A DNA stretch of 64,000 nucleotides from Actinoallomurus sp050942425 (GTDB taxonomy: Bacteria > Actinomycetota > Actinomycetes > Streptosporangiales > Streptosporangiaceae), in NCBI RefSeq assembly GCF_050942425.1, contig NZ_CP192063.1, positions 372,001-436,000 on the forward strand, in the 5' to 3' direction. Below the pieces are notes generated by a model. That model worked only from the letters and a program-made list of their open reading frames with translations. It ran no database searches and was not told the DNA's origin. How positions within the stretch are numbered: the first letter of the stretch is position 1; every line of letters starts with the position of its first letter. The position numbers were made by a program, and so were the translations under genes. Positions 17,024 through 25,538 of the stretch are shown here, in pieces.

Positions 17024-17866
17024 GGTTGCATCGCGCGGGGTCGTCAGCGCGTTCACGATGACCGTGGCGACCGTCCCGGGCGAGATGAACGCCGCCGGGT
17101 CGTACTCGTCGCCCTCCTGGGCGCGGACCTTGCGCTGCATCTCACTCGCCGTACGCCCCGGGTACACCGACGTCACCCGGATCTCCGGCTCTTCCGCCCG
17201 CAGCGCGTCGGCCAGGGCCTTCAGCGCGTGCTTGCTCGCCGCGTACGCGCCCCAGCCGGGGTTGGCGCGCAGCCCCGCCCCGGAGTTGACGAAGACGACG
17301 TGGCCACGAGCGGCGCGCAGCGACGGCAGCAGCAGCCGCGTCAGCTCGGCGGGGGCCGCGGCGTTGACCAGCAGTTGCTCGATCCACGCATCGGGTTGAG
17401 ACTCGGCGACGGTGCCCAGCTCGACCGCGCCCGCGCTGTGGACCAGTCCGTCCAGCGGCGGCATGTCGACGTCCGCGAGCGACGCCTCGAGCCGGAGAGG
17501 CTCCGACAGATCGAGCGCGATCGTACGGACGCGGCCGCCGGCCTCCGAGACGGCCGACGCGGCCGTCATCGGCTCGGACCCGTTGGCGGTGAGCGGCGCG
17601 GTCGCCGGTTCGGGCCCGGCTGCGATGCGCGGGGCGTTAGCCGGATCGGACCGCGCTGCGGTGAGCGGGCCCGTCGCCGGTTCGGGCCCGGCCGCGGTAC
17701 GCGGAGCCGTCGCCGGTCCGGACCCGGCGGTGAGCCGCGCGGCCGTCTCCGCGAGACGGTCGTCCGAGCGCCCGATCAGGATCAGCGCGTGTCCCGCCTC
17801 GTGCAGCAGTTCGGCCACGGCCGAGCCGATGCCGCCCGTGGCTCCCGTGATCAAGTACGTTCCCAC
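16997..17866 (-). CDS. Short-chain dehydrogenase/reductase with repeat insertion
   Basis: A 289-residue NAD(P)-dependent SDR. The dinucleotide loop TGATGGIG, the catalytic Ser in VFVNSGAG and the YAASK motif are intact, and the C-terminus is of normal SDR type. Between beta-2/alpha-2 (after RLAETAARL) and the next strand (GGRVRTIALDLSE) there is a 60-residue Ala/Pro/Thr-rich insertion made of five 12-residue imperfect repeats. Without it the protein would be the usual ~230 residues. Substrate unknown. Not obviously in an operon. Confidence 0.9.
   Translation of the reverse strand: MGTYLITGATGGIGSAVAELLHEAGHALILIGRSDDRLAETAARLTAGSGPATAPRTAAGPEPATGPLTAARSDPANAPRIAAGPEPATAPLTANGSEPMTAASAVSEAGGRVRTIALDLSEPLRLEASLADVDMPPLDGLVHSAGAVELGTVAESQPDAWIEQLLVNAAAPAELTRLLLPSLRAARGHVVFVNSGAGLRANPGWGAYAASKHALKALADALRAEEPEIRVTSVYPGRTASEMQRKVRAQEGDEYDPAAFISPGTVATVIVNALTTPRDATVTDVSVRG
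17555..17734 (-). repeat. Five 36-bp tandem repeats inside the SDR gene
   Basis: Codons 45-104 of the SDR gene consist of five units of 12 codons, each a variant of T-A-A-G-P-E-P-A-T-A-P-L. Units two and four are the closest to one another. The unit length is a multiple of three so the frame is kept. It looks like expansion of a minisatellite in a surface loop. Confidence 0.8.
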
Positions 17867-17933
17867 GTGCCCATTCTCAACCGTGGCCCCGGCGGAACCG
17901 CGAACCCGCCCGCATCCGAACTCCTGGCCGCGA

Positions 17934-18722
17934 TCACTCCGACAGCAGCGCGAGTCCTGCGGCCGCAGCGAAGCCGGCGGCTGCCAGCGCCATCACGCGA
18001 CGGCCGGCGAGCAGTCCGGCCGCGACGTCGGCCAGGTCGCAGAGGGCTCCCAGGCGTAGGCCGAGGTCGCTGACGGCCGGATCCGAGGACAGGGTGGCGG
18101 CGCCGAGCGCGGCGTCCCGCGCGGCGAACAGGCGGACGAACAGGCCGCGGTCGTCGGAGAGCGCGCCGGGCAGCCCCACGGCGCGGCGCGCCAGTTGCGG
18201 CGCGGCGAGCGTCGTCAGGCCGACCAGTAGACGTGTCGCGCCCAGGGCGGCGACGACGCGTGCCGTGTTCTCCTTTGCGGCCCGCCCGGCCAGCGGCGGC
18301 AGACCCGACCGCCACCAGGCAGGCCATGCGGCCGGGCGCGTGGCGATGGCCAAGGCGAGCGGCACCGGGTCGAGGAACGAGCGGCGTGCCGTGACGAGAC
18401 CGCGCTCGTCAAGGGTCAGCCGGTCTACGGCACGCACGCTGTGCGACCGGCCGCCGAGCGTGCCGGTGAGTTCGATGTCGATGTACAGGACGTCGCCGTG
18501 GCCGGCCCAGCCATGGACGCGGCCGCGTAGATCGGGGACGAGCGTGAGCAGTTGAGCGAGGCCGCGGTGCCAGACGGCCTGGCCACGCCCATTGCCGAGG
18601 AGGGGCTGCTCGAGGCAGATGTCCGCGGCGAGCAGATCGTCCCAGGCGTGCGGTTCGGGATTTCGCCAGCCGAGCGCGAAGCCCTCGACCACACGCTGCC
18701 GGTCGGTATCAGTGATACTCAT
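17934..18722 (-). CDS. SnoaL/NTF2-like domain fused to small membrane domain
   Basis: A 262-residue protein. The first ~125 residues form a SnoaL-like fold (EGFALGWRNPEPHAWDDLLA, then LEQPLLGNGRGQAVWHRGL and a late RAVDRLTLDERG). The second half is Ala/Leu-rich with about four hydrophobic helices (ALGATRLLVGLTTLAAP, RLGALCDLADVAAGLLAG, and a final AAAGFAAAAGLALL), resembling DUF4267-type membrane domains. The start ATG lies only 24 bases from the ATG of the divergent TetR gene, with an operator-like palindrome overlapping it. It is probably the target of that repressor. Confidence 0.75.
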   Translation of the reverse strand: MSITDTDRQRVVEGFALGWRNPEPHAWDDLLAADICLEQPLLGNGRGQAVWHRGLAQLLTLVPDLRGRVHGWAGHGDVLYIDIELTGTLGGRSHSVRAVDRLTLDERGLVTARRSFLDPVPLALAIATRPAAWPAWWRSGLPPLAGRAAKENTARVVAALGATRLLVGLTTLAAPQLARRAVGLPGALSDDRGLFVRLFAARDAALGAATLSSDPAVSDLGLRLGALCDLADVAAGLLAGRRVMALAAAGFAAAAGLALLSE

Positions 18723-18728
18723 AGTATC
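18706..18728. promoter_or_regulatory. TetR operator candidate between divergent genes
   Basis: Two perfect overlapping inverted repeats: GTATCA-G-TGATAC (18706-18718) and GATACT-CAT-AGTATC (18714-18728). The second is centred on the ATG of the SnoaL-like gene. Neither flanking gene has a ribosome site, so both mRNAs may be leaderless and the repressor would cover both starts. Confidence 0.65.
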
Positions 18729-18746
18729 TACGGTACGGTCGGTAGC

Positions 18747-19340
18747 ATGAATGCGCCACCCCAGCGACTCCAATACGTGGAGCAGACGCGACAGTCGCTT
18801 CTGAACTCGGCCGAACACCTGTTCATCGCCGACGGCTACCACGCGACCTCGCTGGACGCGATCGCCGAGGCCGCGCGCTTCACCAAGGGCGCGCTGTACC
18901 GGCATTTCGCCAACAAGGAGGCGGTCTTCACCGCCGTGGTGGAACGGGTGCAGCGCGAGGCCGTCGACCAGATCGCGCTCGATGACACATCCACCGCACC
19001 GAGCTGGCCCGGCGCCATGGCCGCCGTGGCCGCCTACCTCGACCTCACTACCTCCGAGCGGTTCCGCCGGATCGTGCTGGAAGAGGCACCAGGAGTGCTG
19101 GGCTGGGTGCGATGGAGAGCACTGGACGAGCAGACCACCGGCGGCGTCGTACGCCAAATGGTGGAGCGGCTCACCCGAAACGGCGTCATCGCGCCTGCCG
19201 ACCTGGCCGTGACCAGCAGACTCATCTGTGCCATCGTCGCCGAGGCAGCGCTTGGCATGGCCACCGCCAACGATCCGCAGGTGGCCCGTCGTACCGCCCT
19301 CGCCTGCATCCAACAACTGCTGTCAGGACTGCGTGCCTGA
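18747..19340 (+). CDS. TetR family transcriptional repressor
   Basis: A 197-residue regulator. The N-terminal helix-turn-helix reads AEHLFIADGYHATSLDAIAE then FTKGALYRHFANKEAVFTAV, a textbook TetR domain; the rest is an alpha-helical ligand/dimer domain with Trp-rich GVLGWVRWRALDEQT. Start at the ATG, with no ribosome site and only 24 bases to the divergent SnoaL-like gene. It likely represses itself and that neighbour through the palindromes at 18706-18728. Confidence 0.93.
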   Translation: MNAPPQRLQYVEQTRQSLLNSAEHLFIADGYHATSLDAIAEAARFTKGALYRHFANKEAVFTAVVERVQREAVDQIALDDTSTAPSWPGAMAAVAAYLDLTTSERFRRIVLEEAPGVLGWVRWRALDEQTTGGVVRQMVERLTRNGVIAPADLAVTSRLICAIVAEAALGMATANDPQVARRTALACIQQLLSGLRA

Positions 19341-19364
19341 ACGCCGACAAAAGCACCAGGATGC

Positions 19365-20855
19365 TCAGGAAGGGCGCAGGACCCGGGCGACGCCGGAGAT
19401 CAGGGCGGTGGCGAGGATCCAGCCTGTGCCGGTCAGGGTCCAGGCCAGCCAGATCGACCAGCCGATCGGCTCCCACGCGCTGCGCTGCCCGAACGTCTCG
19501 ATGGGCAGCATCAGGTCGAGGGTGTAGATGAACGCGTGGAAGTGCGGCCGCTCGTCCGGCTGCTTGATCGTTTGCGGGTGGTGGATGCTGAAGACCACGG
19601 TGCCGACGGCGACGAGCACGATCAGCCACACCGCGGCGATCCAGGGCCGGTAGCCGTACCCGACCGTCCAGTCGAGCAGGACGCTCCAGGCCCGGCTGAT
19701 CCGGCCGAGCTGCCGTCGCCGGGCCCGCTGCTTGGCGAGCTGGCACTTGCGGGCGAGGTCGTCCCGGCCGATCCGGCGCAGCCAGGAGGCGAGCTGCTCG
19801 TACGGCTGCGGGCGGAACCCGTGCGGGTCGCGGGAGATCCAGTCGAGCCGCTGGCCCTCCTCGGGCTCGCCGCGCAGCGTCTCGTACACGAGCCCGTTGA
19901 GCCGCAGTCGCTCCGGCCAGACGTCGGGCCGGTCCAGGATCACGTCGATGCGTGAGTACCCGAGCGTGACCTCGCCCTGGATCGGCTCGCGGGGGATGAG
20001 GATCAGTTCCTTGACGTTGGCGTGGCTGAGGTGAAGGGCGCGCCGGCCGGGCGCGCGGATCGCGCCCTGGTCGAACGAGAGAGTGCCGTCGATCCGCGCG
20101 CCGCGCAGGCGCACCGTGCCCTCGGCGGTGAAGCCCGCACTGCACTCCATGCGGTCCTGCACGGTCATGTTGTCGCCGTCGAGAACGCAGTCCGAGTCGC
20201 GCAGGGTCGTCCCGTACAGGAAGAATCCGCCGGTCATGCGCGCGCCCGTGAGACGCATCCCGCCGGTGATGTCGGAGTTGCGGATGAACGCGCCCGCGTC
20301 GACCGTGAGGCCGCCGCCGGACAGGGCATGGCCGCCGGGGTTGCTCAGCCGCACGTCGTTCATGCGGAAGCCGCCGGACAGGGATGCGCGCATCAGCCGC
20401 ACCTCGCCCTCGATGAGCGACTCGGACAGGCTCAGGTAGCCCTCCGTCTGCAGCCCGCCGCCGTCGAAGCCGGGCAGGCGGCAGGCGTTGATGCGCATCT
20501 GCCGGGCGCGCGCGTTGGAGAAGTCCGGCGCCTCCTCCAGGACGCAGCGTTCCAGCCGGAGCTCGCAGCCGACCTCGCCGCCGGAGACGTCCAGCAGCCC
20601 GGTGATGCGTGCCCCGCGGAGGCGTACGGAGGGCACGTGCCCCGGCCTCGGCTCGCACGCTCCCAGGAGAAGCGCCGAGATCACCTCGGCCCGGATCGTA
20701 CGGTCCGGGGCGCCGGTCGCGGTAGGCCGTTCGTCGCCGAGTGACACGAGCGTCCCCGTCGGGTAGGCGTCCCAGAGCCGCCGCTCGGCCGACGTCAGAC
20801 GGGGTCGCCGTCGACCGTCCAGCCGGGCGAGGACGGAATCCCACGTATCGGCCAC
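19365..20855 (-). CDS. Beta-helix protein with C-terminal two-TM channel-like domain (paralogue 1)
   Basis: A 496-residue protein. Residues about 55-320 are a run of ~20-residue repeats of the type VRLRGARITGLLDVSGG, with patterned Ala/Gly/Leu as in pentapeptide-like right-handed beta-helices. A linker with PQPYEQLASWLRRIG leads to DWTVGYGYRPW (397-405), helix one (405-424), a short amphipathic FIYTLDLMLPIETFGQ, and helix two (466-488). The TM-loop-TM layout is like a two-TM ion channel subunit. Such proteins are often labelled membrane-associated oxidoreductase, but no redox motif is seen. Two paralogues lie at 46530 and 48186. Function unknown. Confidence 0.8.
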   Translation of the reverse strand: MADTWDSVLARLDGRRRPRLTSAERRLWDAYPTGTLVSLGDERPTATGAPDRTIRAEVISALLLGACEPRPGHVPSVRLRGARITGLLDVSGGEVGCELRLERCVLEEAPDFSNARARQMRINACRLPGFDGGGLQTEGYLSLSESLIEGEVRLMRASLSGGFRMNDVRLSNPGGHALSGGGLTVDAGAFIRNSDITGGMRLTGARMTGGFFLYGTTLRDSDCVLDGDNMTVQDRMECSAGFTAEGTVRLRGARIDGTLSFDQGAIRAPGRRALHLSHANVKELILIPREPIQGEVTLGYSRIDVILDRPDVWPERLRLNGLVYETLRGEPEEGQRLDWISRDPHGFRPQPYEQLASWLRRIGRDDLARKCQLAKQRARRRQLGRISRAWSVLLDWTVGYGYRPWIAAVWLIVLVAVGTVVFSIHHPQTIKQPDERPHFHAFIYTLDLMLPIETFGQRSAWEPIGWSIWLAWTLTGTGWILATALISGVARVLRPS

Positions 20856-20911
20856 AGACGATCATCGTAGGGGCTACCCGTCCTGTCGGGTATGTCTGAC
20901 GACACAGGCCG

Positions 20912-22570
20912 TCACGCCGCATGCGCGGCCGGTTCCACCGCGACCTCGAAGTCGTCCCTCGCGACGTGCTCCTGGACACGCTCGTACGGCAGTGCCGTCA
21001 CCAGCGCGAAGTAGTAGATCACCAGCGCGAAGGCCGCGACGACCAGGAAGTCCCACCCGAAGGGCAGCACCTCGTGCGACCGGAACAGCCCGCCCTCGCC
21101 GGGGAACGCGCCGTAGTAGGAGATGATCCCCATGCCGACGAGGTACGGCCAGATCCAGACAGAGTGCCGCATCTCCAGGTTGGGCCGTTCCGCCGGCGGC
21201 CGGCTGTAGTACGAGATGGTCAGCAGCACGAAGCCGGCGACCACGGCGGCGAGCAGCCGCCACACCGTCTGCCAACTCGCCCAGTAGAGCAGCAGCGTGG
21301 CGAAGACGAAGCCGAGCGGGTTCAGGAACCCGGCGGCGGGCAGCCGGAACGGCCGGTCCCGGTGCGGGTCGGCCCGGCGCAGGTGCGCCATGGCCAGCGG
21401 GGTCGCCGTGTACATCAGCACGGCCGCCGAGGTGATGAACGAGACCAGCGTCTCCCAGCCCGGGAACGGCAGGAACAGGATCACCCCCATGATCCAGCCG
21501 AAGACGATGCCGTAGATGGGAACGCCGCGCGCGTTCACGAAGGCGAACCGGTCGGGGATGTACCGCTCGCGGCCCATGCCGTACAGCAGGCGTGCCTGGG
21601 TGCCGGTGTAGATGAGCCCGGTGCCGGTCGGCGAGATGAACGCGTCGGCGTACAGCAGGACGACGAGCCAGGTCAGGCCGAGCACGGTGGCCAGACCCGC
21701 GTACGGGCCGATGTCGTGGGTGAAGCTGAGGTTCGGCCAGCCGTGCGCGATGTCCCCCGGGTTGAGCGCACCGAGGAACGCCACCTGGAGCAGCGTGTAG
21801 ATGGCGATGCCGATGAGCGTCGAGTAGATGACGGCGCGCCACACGTCACGGCGTGGATTGCGCGCCTCGCCGGCCATCTCGACGGCCGACTCGAAGCCGA
21901 GCTCGGCGAAGATCACTCCCAGCGGCAGGGCGAGGAACATGCCCTTGATGCCGTTGGTCGAGCTCGGGAAGAAGCCGCCCTGCGCGGTGAAGTTCTCCGG
22001 ATGGAGGAAGAACAGGAAGGTGACGACGGTGAGCAGCGGGATCGCGATCTTCCACCAGACGGAGTAGGTGTTCGCCGTCGCGAAGACCTTGACCCCGAAC
22101 GCGTTGATGATCGTGAACAGCAGCATCAGCAGGGCGGCGACGATGTAGCCGGCCGGGAAGGTGACGACCGCCGTGCCGTGCACCTTGTGGGTGAGCCAGT
22201 GCAGGGGCTCGATGGCGGAGGCGTACGTCAGCGACGCCTGCACCTCGATCGGCGCGATGGCCATCGAGTAGATCCAGCTCGCCCAGCCGATGGTGAAGCC
22301 GCCGAAGCCGCCGAAGGCGTAGTGCGAGAACCGTACGGTCGCACCCGCCATCGGGTACATGCCGCCGAGCTCGGCGTGGATGAGCGCGAGCGTCAGCAGC
22401 ATGACGCCGGCGAGCGGCCAGGCGAGTACGGCGGCCGGTCCCGCGTGCTTGGCGGCGTTCATCGCGCCGAAGAGCCAGCCGGATCCGATGATGGAGCCGA
22501 GGGAGAAGAACGTCAGGCCGATGAGGCCGACCTCGCGCCGGAGCCTGCCGGCGTGCGCTTCCGTGGCCAT
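20912..22570 (-). CDS. APC family amino-acid permease
   Basis: A 552-residue transporter with twelve or more hydrophobic helices. Helix 1 carries LIGLTFFSLGSIIGSGWLFG, the unwound GSIIGSGW substrate site of APC permeases, and helix 6 has AELGFESAVEMAGEARNPRR, also conserved. The ATG at 22570 is chosen because AGGAGG stands five bases before it. Likely imports an amino acid or a related cation by proton symport; the substrate is not predictable. It is divergent from fadE5. Confidence 0.92.
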   Translation of the reverse strand: MATEAHAGRLRREVGLIGLTFFSLGSIIGSGWLFGAMNAAKHAGPAAVLAWPLAGVMLLTLALIHAELGGMYPMAGATVRFSHYAFGGFGGFTIGWASWIYSMAIAPIEVQASLTYASAIEPLHWLTHKVHGTAVVTFPAGYIVAALLMLLFTIINAFGVKVFATANTYSVWWKIAIPLLTVVTFLFFLHPENFTAQGGFFPSSTNGIKGMFLALPLGVIFAELGFESAVEMAGEARNPRRDVWRAVIYSTLIGIAIYTLLQVAFLGALNPGDIAHGWPNLSFTHDIGPYAGLATVLGLTWLVVLLYADAFISPTGTGLIYTGTQARLLYGMGRERYIPDRFAFVNARGVPIYGIVFGWIMGVILFLPFPGWETLVSFITSAAVLMYTATPLAMAHLRRADPHRDRPFRLPAAGFLNPLGFVFATLLLYWASWQTVWRLLAAVVAGFVLLTISYYSRPPAERPNLEMRHSVWIWPYLVGMGIISYYGAFPGEGGLFRSHEVLPFGWDFLVVAAFALVIYYFALVTALPYERVQEHVARDDFEVAVEPAAHAA

Positions 22571-22703
22571 GGCCTCCTCCTTCCGGCCCGTGAGGTCGCG
22601 GAGGGGGCGGGACCACGGCGGATGGGGCCGCTGTCCTGGTCCGACGATCACCCGGGTGCTTCCGAGCCGCCGTCACTTGGAGACATCCCGCAGTTGCTAC
22701 CGC

Positions 22704-22795
22704 CCGTTCCTATAGAAACGGCCATATTTCGGGACAGAGTTTGTCTGTCCGGCTACTGGCGGGTAACCTCATCGTGTTACTGACTGGTACGTAAC
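22704..22795. promoter_or_regulatory. Operator-like repeats between permease and fadE5
   Basis: An 18-bp near palindrome with CTATAG at its centre (22704-22721, 16 of 18 bases symmetric) and three GTAAC/GTTAC half-sites at 22763-22767, 22776-22780 and 22791-22795. Spacings of 8 and 10 bases between the half-sites suit a dimeric regulator just ahead of the fadE5 start. The binding protein is not identifiable. Confidence 0.4.
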
Positions 22796-22833
22796 CGGGT
22801 GCGACCCGCCCGCCCGAGAGCAACGGGGTGTTC

Positions 22834-24666
22834 ATGGGGCACTACAAGAGCAACCTGCGTGACATCGAGTTCAACCTCTTCGAGGTCCTCGGCCGTCAGG
22901 AGATCCTGGGAACCGGACCGTTCGGCGAGGTCGACGAGGCCACCGCGCGCAGCGTCCTGGACGAGGTGAACCGCCTCGCCACCGGCGTGCTCGCGGAGTC
23001 GTTCGAGGACGCCGACCGCCACCCGCCCGTGTTCGACCCCGAGACCAACACGGTCACGATGCCGGAGAGCTTCAAGAAGTCCTTCCGGGCGTACTTCAAC
23101 GACGCCGAGTGGTGGCGCCTGGAGCTGCCGACCGACCTCGGCGGCATGAACGCTCCGCGCAGCCTCCACTGGGCCGTCGCCGAGCTCGTCCTCGGCGCGA
23201 ACCCGGCGATCTGGATGTTCTCCAGCGGCCCGAGCTTCGCCTGGCTCCTCTGGAAGATCGGCACCCCGGAGCAGAAGAAGCTCGCCCAGATCGCGATCGA
23301 GAAGCACTGGGGCTCCACCATGGTGCTGACCGAGCCCGACGCGGGCTCCGACGTCGGCGCCGGCCGTGCGAAGGCGATCCAGCAGCCCGACGGCACCTGG
23401 CACATCGAGGGCGTCAAGCGCTTCATCACCAGCGGCGAGCACGACATGGCCGACAACATCCTGCACTACGTGCTGGCCCGCCCCGAGGGCGCCGGACCCG
23501 GCACCAAGGGCCTGTCGATGTTCATCGTGCCGAAGTACCTCGTCGACACCGAGACCGGTGAACTCCACGAGCGCAACGGCGCCTACGTCACCAACGTCGA
23601 GAAGAAGATGGGCCTGAAGGTCTCCACGACCTGCGAGCTCACCTTCGGCGAGAAGCACCCGGCCGTCGGCTACCTCGTGGGCGACGTCCACGAGGGCATC
23701 AAGCAGATGTTCATGATCATCGAGCAGGCCCGCATGATGGTCGGCACGAAGGCGATCTCGACGCTGTCCACCGGCTACCTCAACGCGCTGGAGTACGCCA
23801 AGGAGCGCGTGCAGGGCGCGGACCTCACCAAGACGGCCGACAAGGCCGCCCCGCGCGTCACCATCACCCACCACCCCGACGTACGCCGCCTCCTCATGCT
23901 GCAGAAGGCGTACGCCGAGGGCATGCGGGCGCTCGTCCTCTACACCGCCAGCTACCAGGACAAGGTCCAGCTCGCCGAGGCCGCCGGGGAGCCGGACAAG
24001 CTCGCGGAGAGGGTCAACGACCTGCTCCTGCCCATCGTCAAGGGCGTCGGCTCCGAGCGGGCGTACGAGGTGCTGACCCAGTCGCTGCAGACCCTCGGCG
24101 GCTCCGGCTTCCTCCAGGACTACCCGATCGAGCAGTACATCCGGGACGCCAAGATCGACTCGCTGTACGAGGGCACCACGGCGATCCAGGGCATGGACTT
24201 CTTCTTCCGCAAGATCCTGCGGGACAACGGCGAGGCGCTGCAGCACGTCGCCGCGCAGATCAAGAAGTTCGTGGAGAGCGACGCCGGCAACGGCCGGCTC
24301 AAGAACGAGCGCGCCCTGCTCGGCAAGGCCCTCGAGGACGCCCAGGGCATCATCAACCCGATGATCGGCTGGGCACTCGGCTCCATGGAGCGGCCGGAGG
24401 AGATCTACAAGGCCGGCCTCAACACGACCCGCCTCCTCATGGCCCTCGGCGACGTCGTCATCGCCTGGCTGCTCTGCCGCCAGGCCGAGGTCGCACTGGC
24501 CAGGCTGGGCGGCGAGGTCTCCGAAACCGACCGCGCCTTCTACACCGGCAAGGTCGCCGCCGCGCAGTTCTTCTGCGCGACCCAGCTGCCGAAGATCGCC
24601 GCCGAGCGCGCCATCACCGAGGCCACCACGGGCGACCTGATGGACCTCCCCGAAGAGGCCTTCTGA
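22834..24666 (+). CDS. fadE5: Acyl-CoA dehydrogenase, FadE5-like
   Basis: A 610-residue flavoprotein that oxidises acyl-CoA in beta-oxidation. The start GHYKSNLRDIEFNLFEVLG is the hallmark of mycobacterial FadE5. FAD/substrate motifs MVLTEPDAGSDVGAG and EGVKRFITSGEHD are present, the catalytic Glu lies in SLYEGTTAIQGMDFFFRK, and a C-terminal ~150-residue helical domain (after the ACAD core) fits the longer FadE5 class. Start at ATG 22834; GTG at 22828 is an in-frame alternative. A hairpin follows the stop. Confidence 0.93.
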   Translation: MGHYKSNLRDIEFNLFEVLGRQEILGTGPFGEVDEATARSVLDEVNRLATGVLAESFEDADRHPPVFDPETNTVTMPESFKKSFRAYFNDAEWWRLELPTDLGGMNAPRSLHWAVAELVLGANPAIWMFSSGPSFAWLLWKIGTPEQKKLAQIAIEKHWGSTMVLTEPDAGSDVGAGRAKAIQQPDGTWHIEGVKRFITSGEHDMADNILHYVLARPEGAGPGTKGLSMFIVPKYLVDTETGELHERNGAYVTNVEKKMGLKVSTTCELTFGEKHPAVGYLVGDVHEGIKQMFMIIEQARMMVGTKAISTLSTGYLNALEYAKERVQGADLTKTADKAAPRVTITHHPDVRRLLMLQKAYAEGMRALVLYTASYQDKVQLAEAAGEPDKLAERVNDLLLPIVKGVGSERAYEVLTQSLQTLGGSGFLQDYPIEQYIRDAKIDSLYEGTTAIQGMDFFFRKILRDNGEALQHVAAQIKKFVESDAGNGRLKNERALLGKALEDAQGIINPMIGWALGSMERPEEIYKAGLNTTRLLMALGDVVIAWLLCRQAEVALARLGGEVSETDRAFYTGKVAAAQFFCATQLPKIAAERAITEATTGDLMDLPEEAF

Positions 24667-24683
24667 CCCGAAGAGTGCTCACC

Positions 24684-24722
24684 GAGGTCCCGATGCCGAT
24701 CCCCCATCGGCGCCGGGACCTC
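24684..24722 (+). terminator. Hairpin after fadE5
   Basis: Outer arms GAGGTCCCG (24684-24692) and CGGGACCTC (24714-24722) with an inner imperfect stem GATGCCGAT/ATCGGCGCC around a CCCCC loop, 17 bases past the fadE5 stop. A partly related run (CTCACCAAGGTCCCGCC) occurs after the next gene at 25502. Confidence 0.65.
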
Positions 24723-24780
24723 GCACGTTTCGGGCAGAAGCCGACCCTGGCGGGACGGCGGCACGGTAGAACGGCTCTCG

Positions 24781-25482
24781 ATGAACCCTCTGACGCGAAG
24801 TGAAGAACTGCAGGTCGAGTCGATCAGGGAGGTGAACGACAATCCGCTCTTCGAGGTGACGTACGAGCAGGAGAGCATGTCGTTCCCGCTGGCCGACTTC
24901 GATCCGTTGTCCGAGACGAAGAAAGAGTGGGAGCACGTCAGGCTCAGCACCGAACTCAAGGACTGCGCCCTGCGGTTCTGGTCGCTCTCCTGCGGTTGGT
25001 CGGCTGTGGACCCGAAGCGGGACCTCTACGGCGAGTTCCATCTCCGGCATCTGTATCGGGCCCTTATCGGGGACCCCCCGCGCCACAATGACCTGGCCTC
25101 GGAGCGCGAGCGCCGGCTGATGGCCGAGCTGCGGATGATCGACTTCGCCCCCACCAGAGCGACGGGCGAAGCGGCCTTCATCCGCATCGAGCCGCACAAG
25201 GACCAATTGGAGATCTGGTACCAGGACCGGTATCTGTACGACGCGGAGAACAACACGCAAGGGTTTCTCAGGATGGAGCTCGATTACTGCGCTTACCTGG
25301 AGACCTTGCGCCTGACGAAGGGCGCTTTCGGCTGGCAGATGCTGTTCGTCGACGCGTCGCTGCGCGATAGTGAGTTCCGGACACATATGGAGAACCTGAC
25401 GAACATGCTGGAGACGTTCCCCTCCGCATTCCCGCAGTACGACTACGCACCGCTGGTGAACCGCCTGGAGGCCCGCCTCTGA
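24781..25482 (+). CDS. Hypothetical protein, 233 residues
   Basis: No family recognised. It has no signal peptide or membrane segment and is acidic with many Trp and Tyr residues. Notable stretches are LRFWSLSCGWSAVDPKRDLYG, FIRIEPHKDQLEIWYQDRYLY and AYLETLRLTKGAFGWQMLFVD. Codon usage is normal for the window but less extreme in third-position GC than fadE5, so it may be a later acquisition. The size and mixed alpha/beta look resemble immunity or contact-dependent inhibition proteins, but no toxin gene is adjacent and this is only a thought. Confidence 0.6.
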   Translation: MNPLTRSEELQVESIREVNDNPLFEVTYEQESMSFPLADFDPLSETKKEWEHVRLSTELKDCALRFWSLSCGWSAVDPKRDLYGEFHLRHLYRALIGDPPRHNDLASERERRLMAELRMIDFAPTRATGEAAFIRIEPHKDQLEIWYQDRYLYDAENNTQGFLRMELDYCAYLETLRLTKGAFGWQMLFVDASLRDSEFRTHMENLTNMLETFPSAFPQYDYAPLVNRLEARL

Positions 25483-25538
25483 CCCAGACCACCGGACGAG
25501 CGCTCACCAAGGTCCCGCCGCCGACACGATCGGCGTCC

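Noticed and set aside
19365..20855. TVGYG as true potassium selectivity filter
   Set aside because: The motif precedes the first helix in all three paralogues and there is no pore helix between two membrane segments around it; kept only as a hint in the findings.
20921..22783. 620-codon plus-strand frame opposite the APC permease
   Set aside because: Highly charged Arg/Glu/Gln-rich translation, typical shadow; the permease on the other strand has clear helices.
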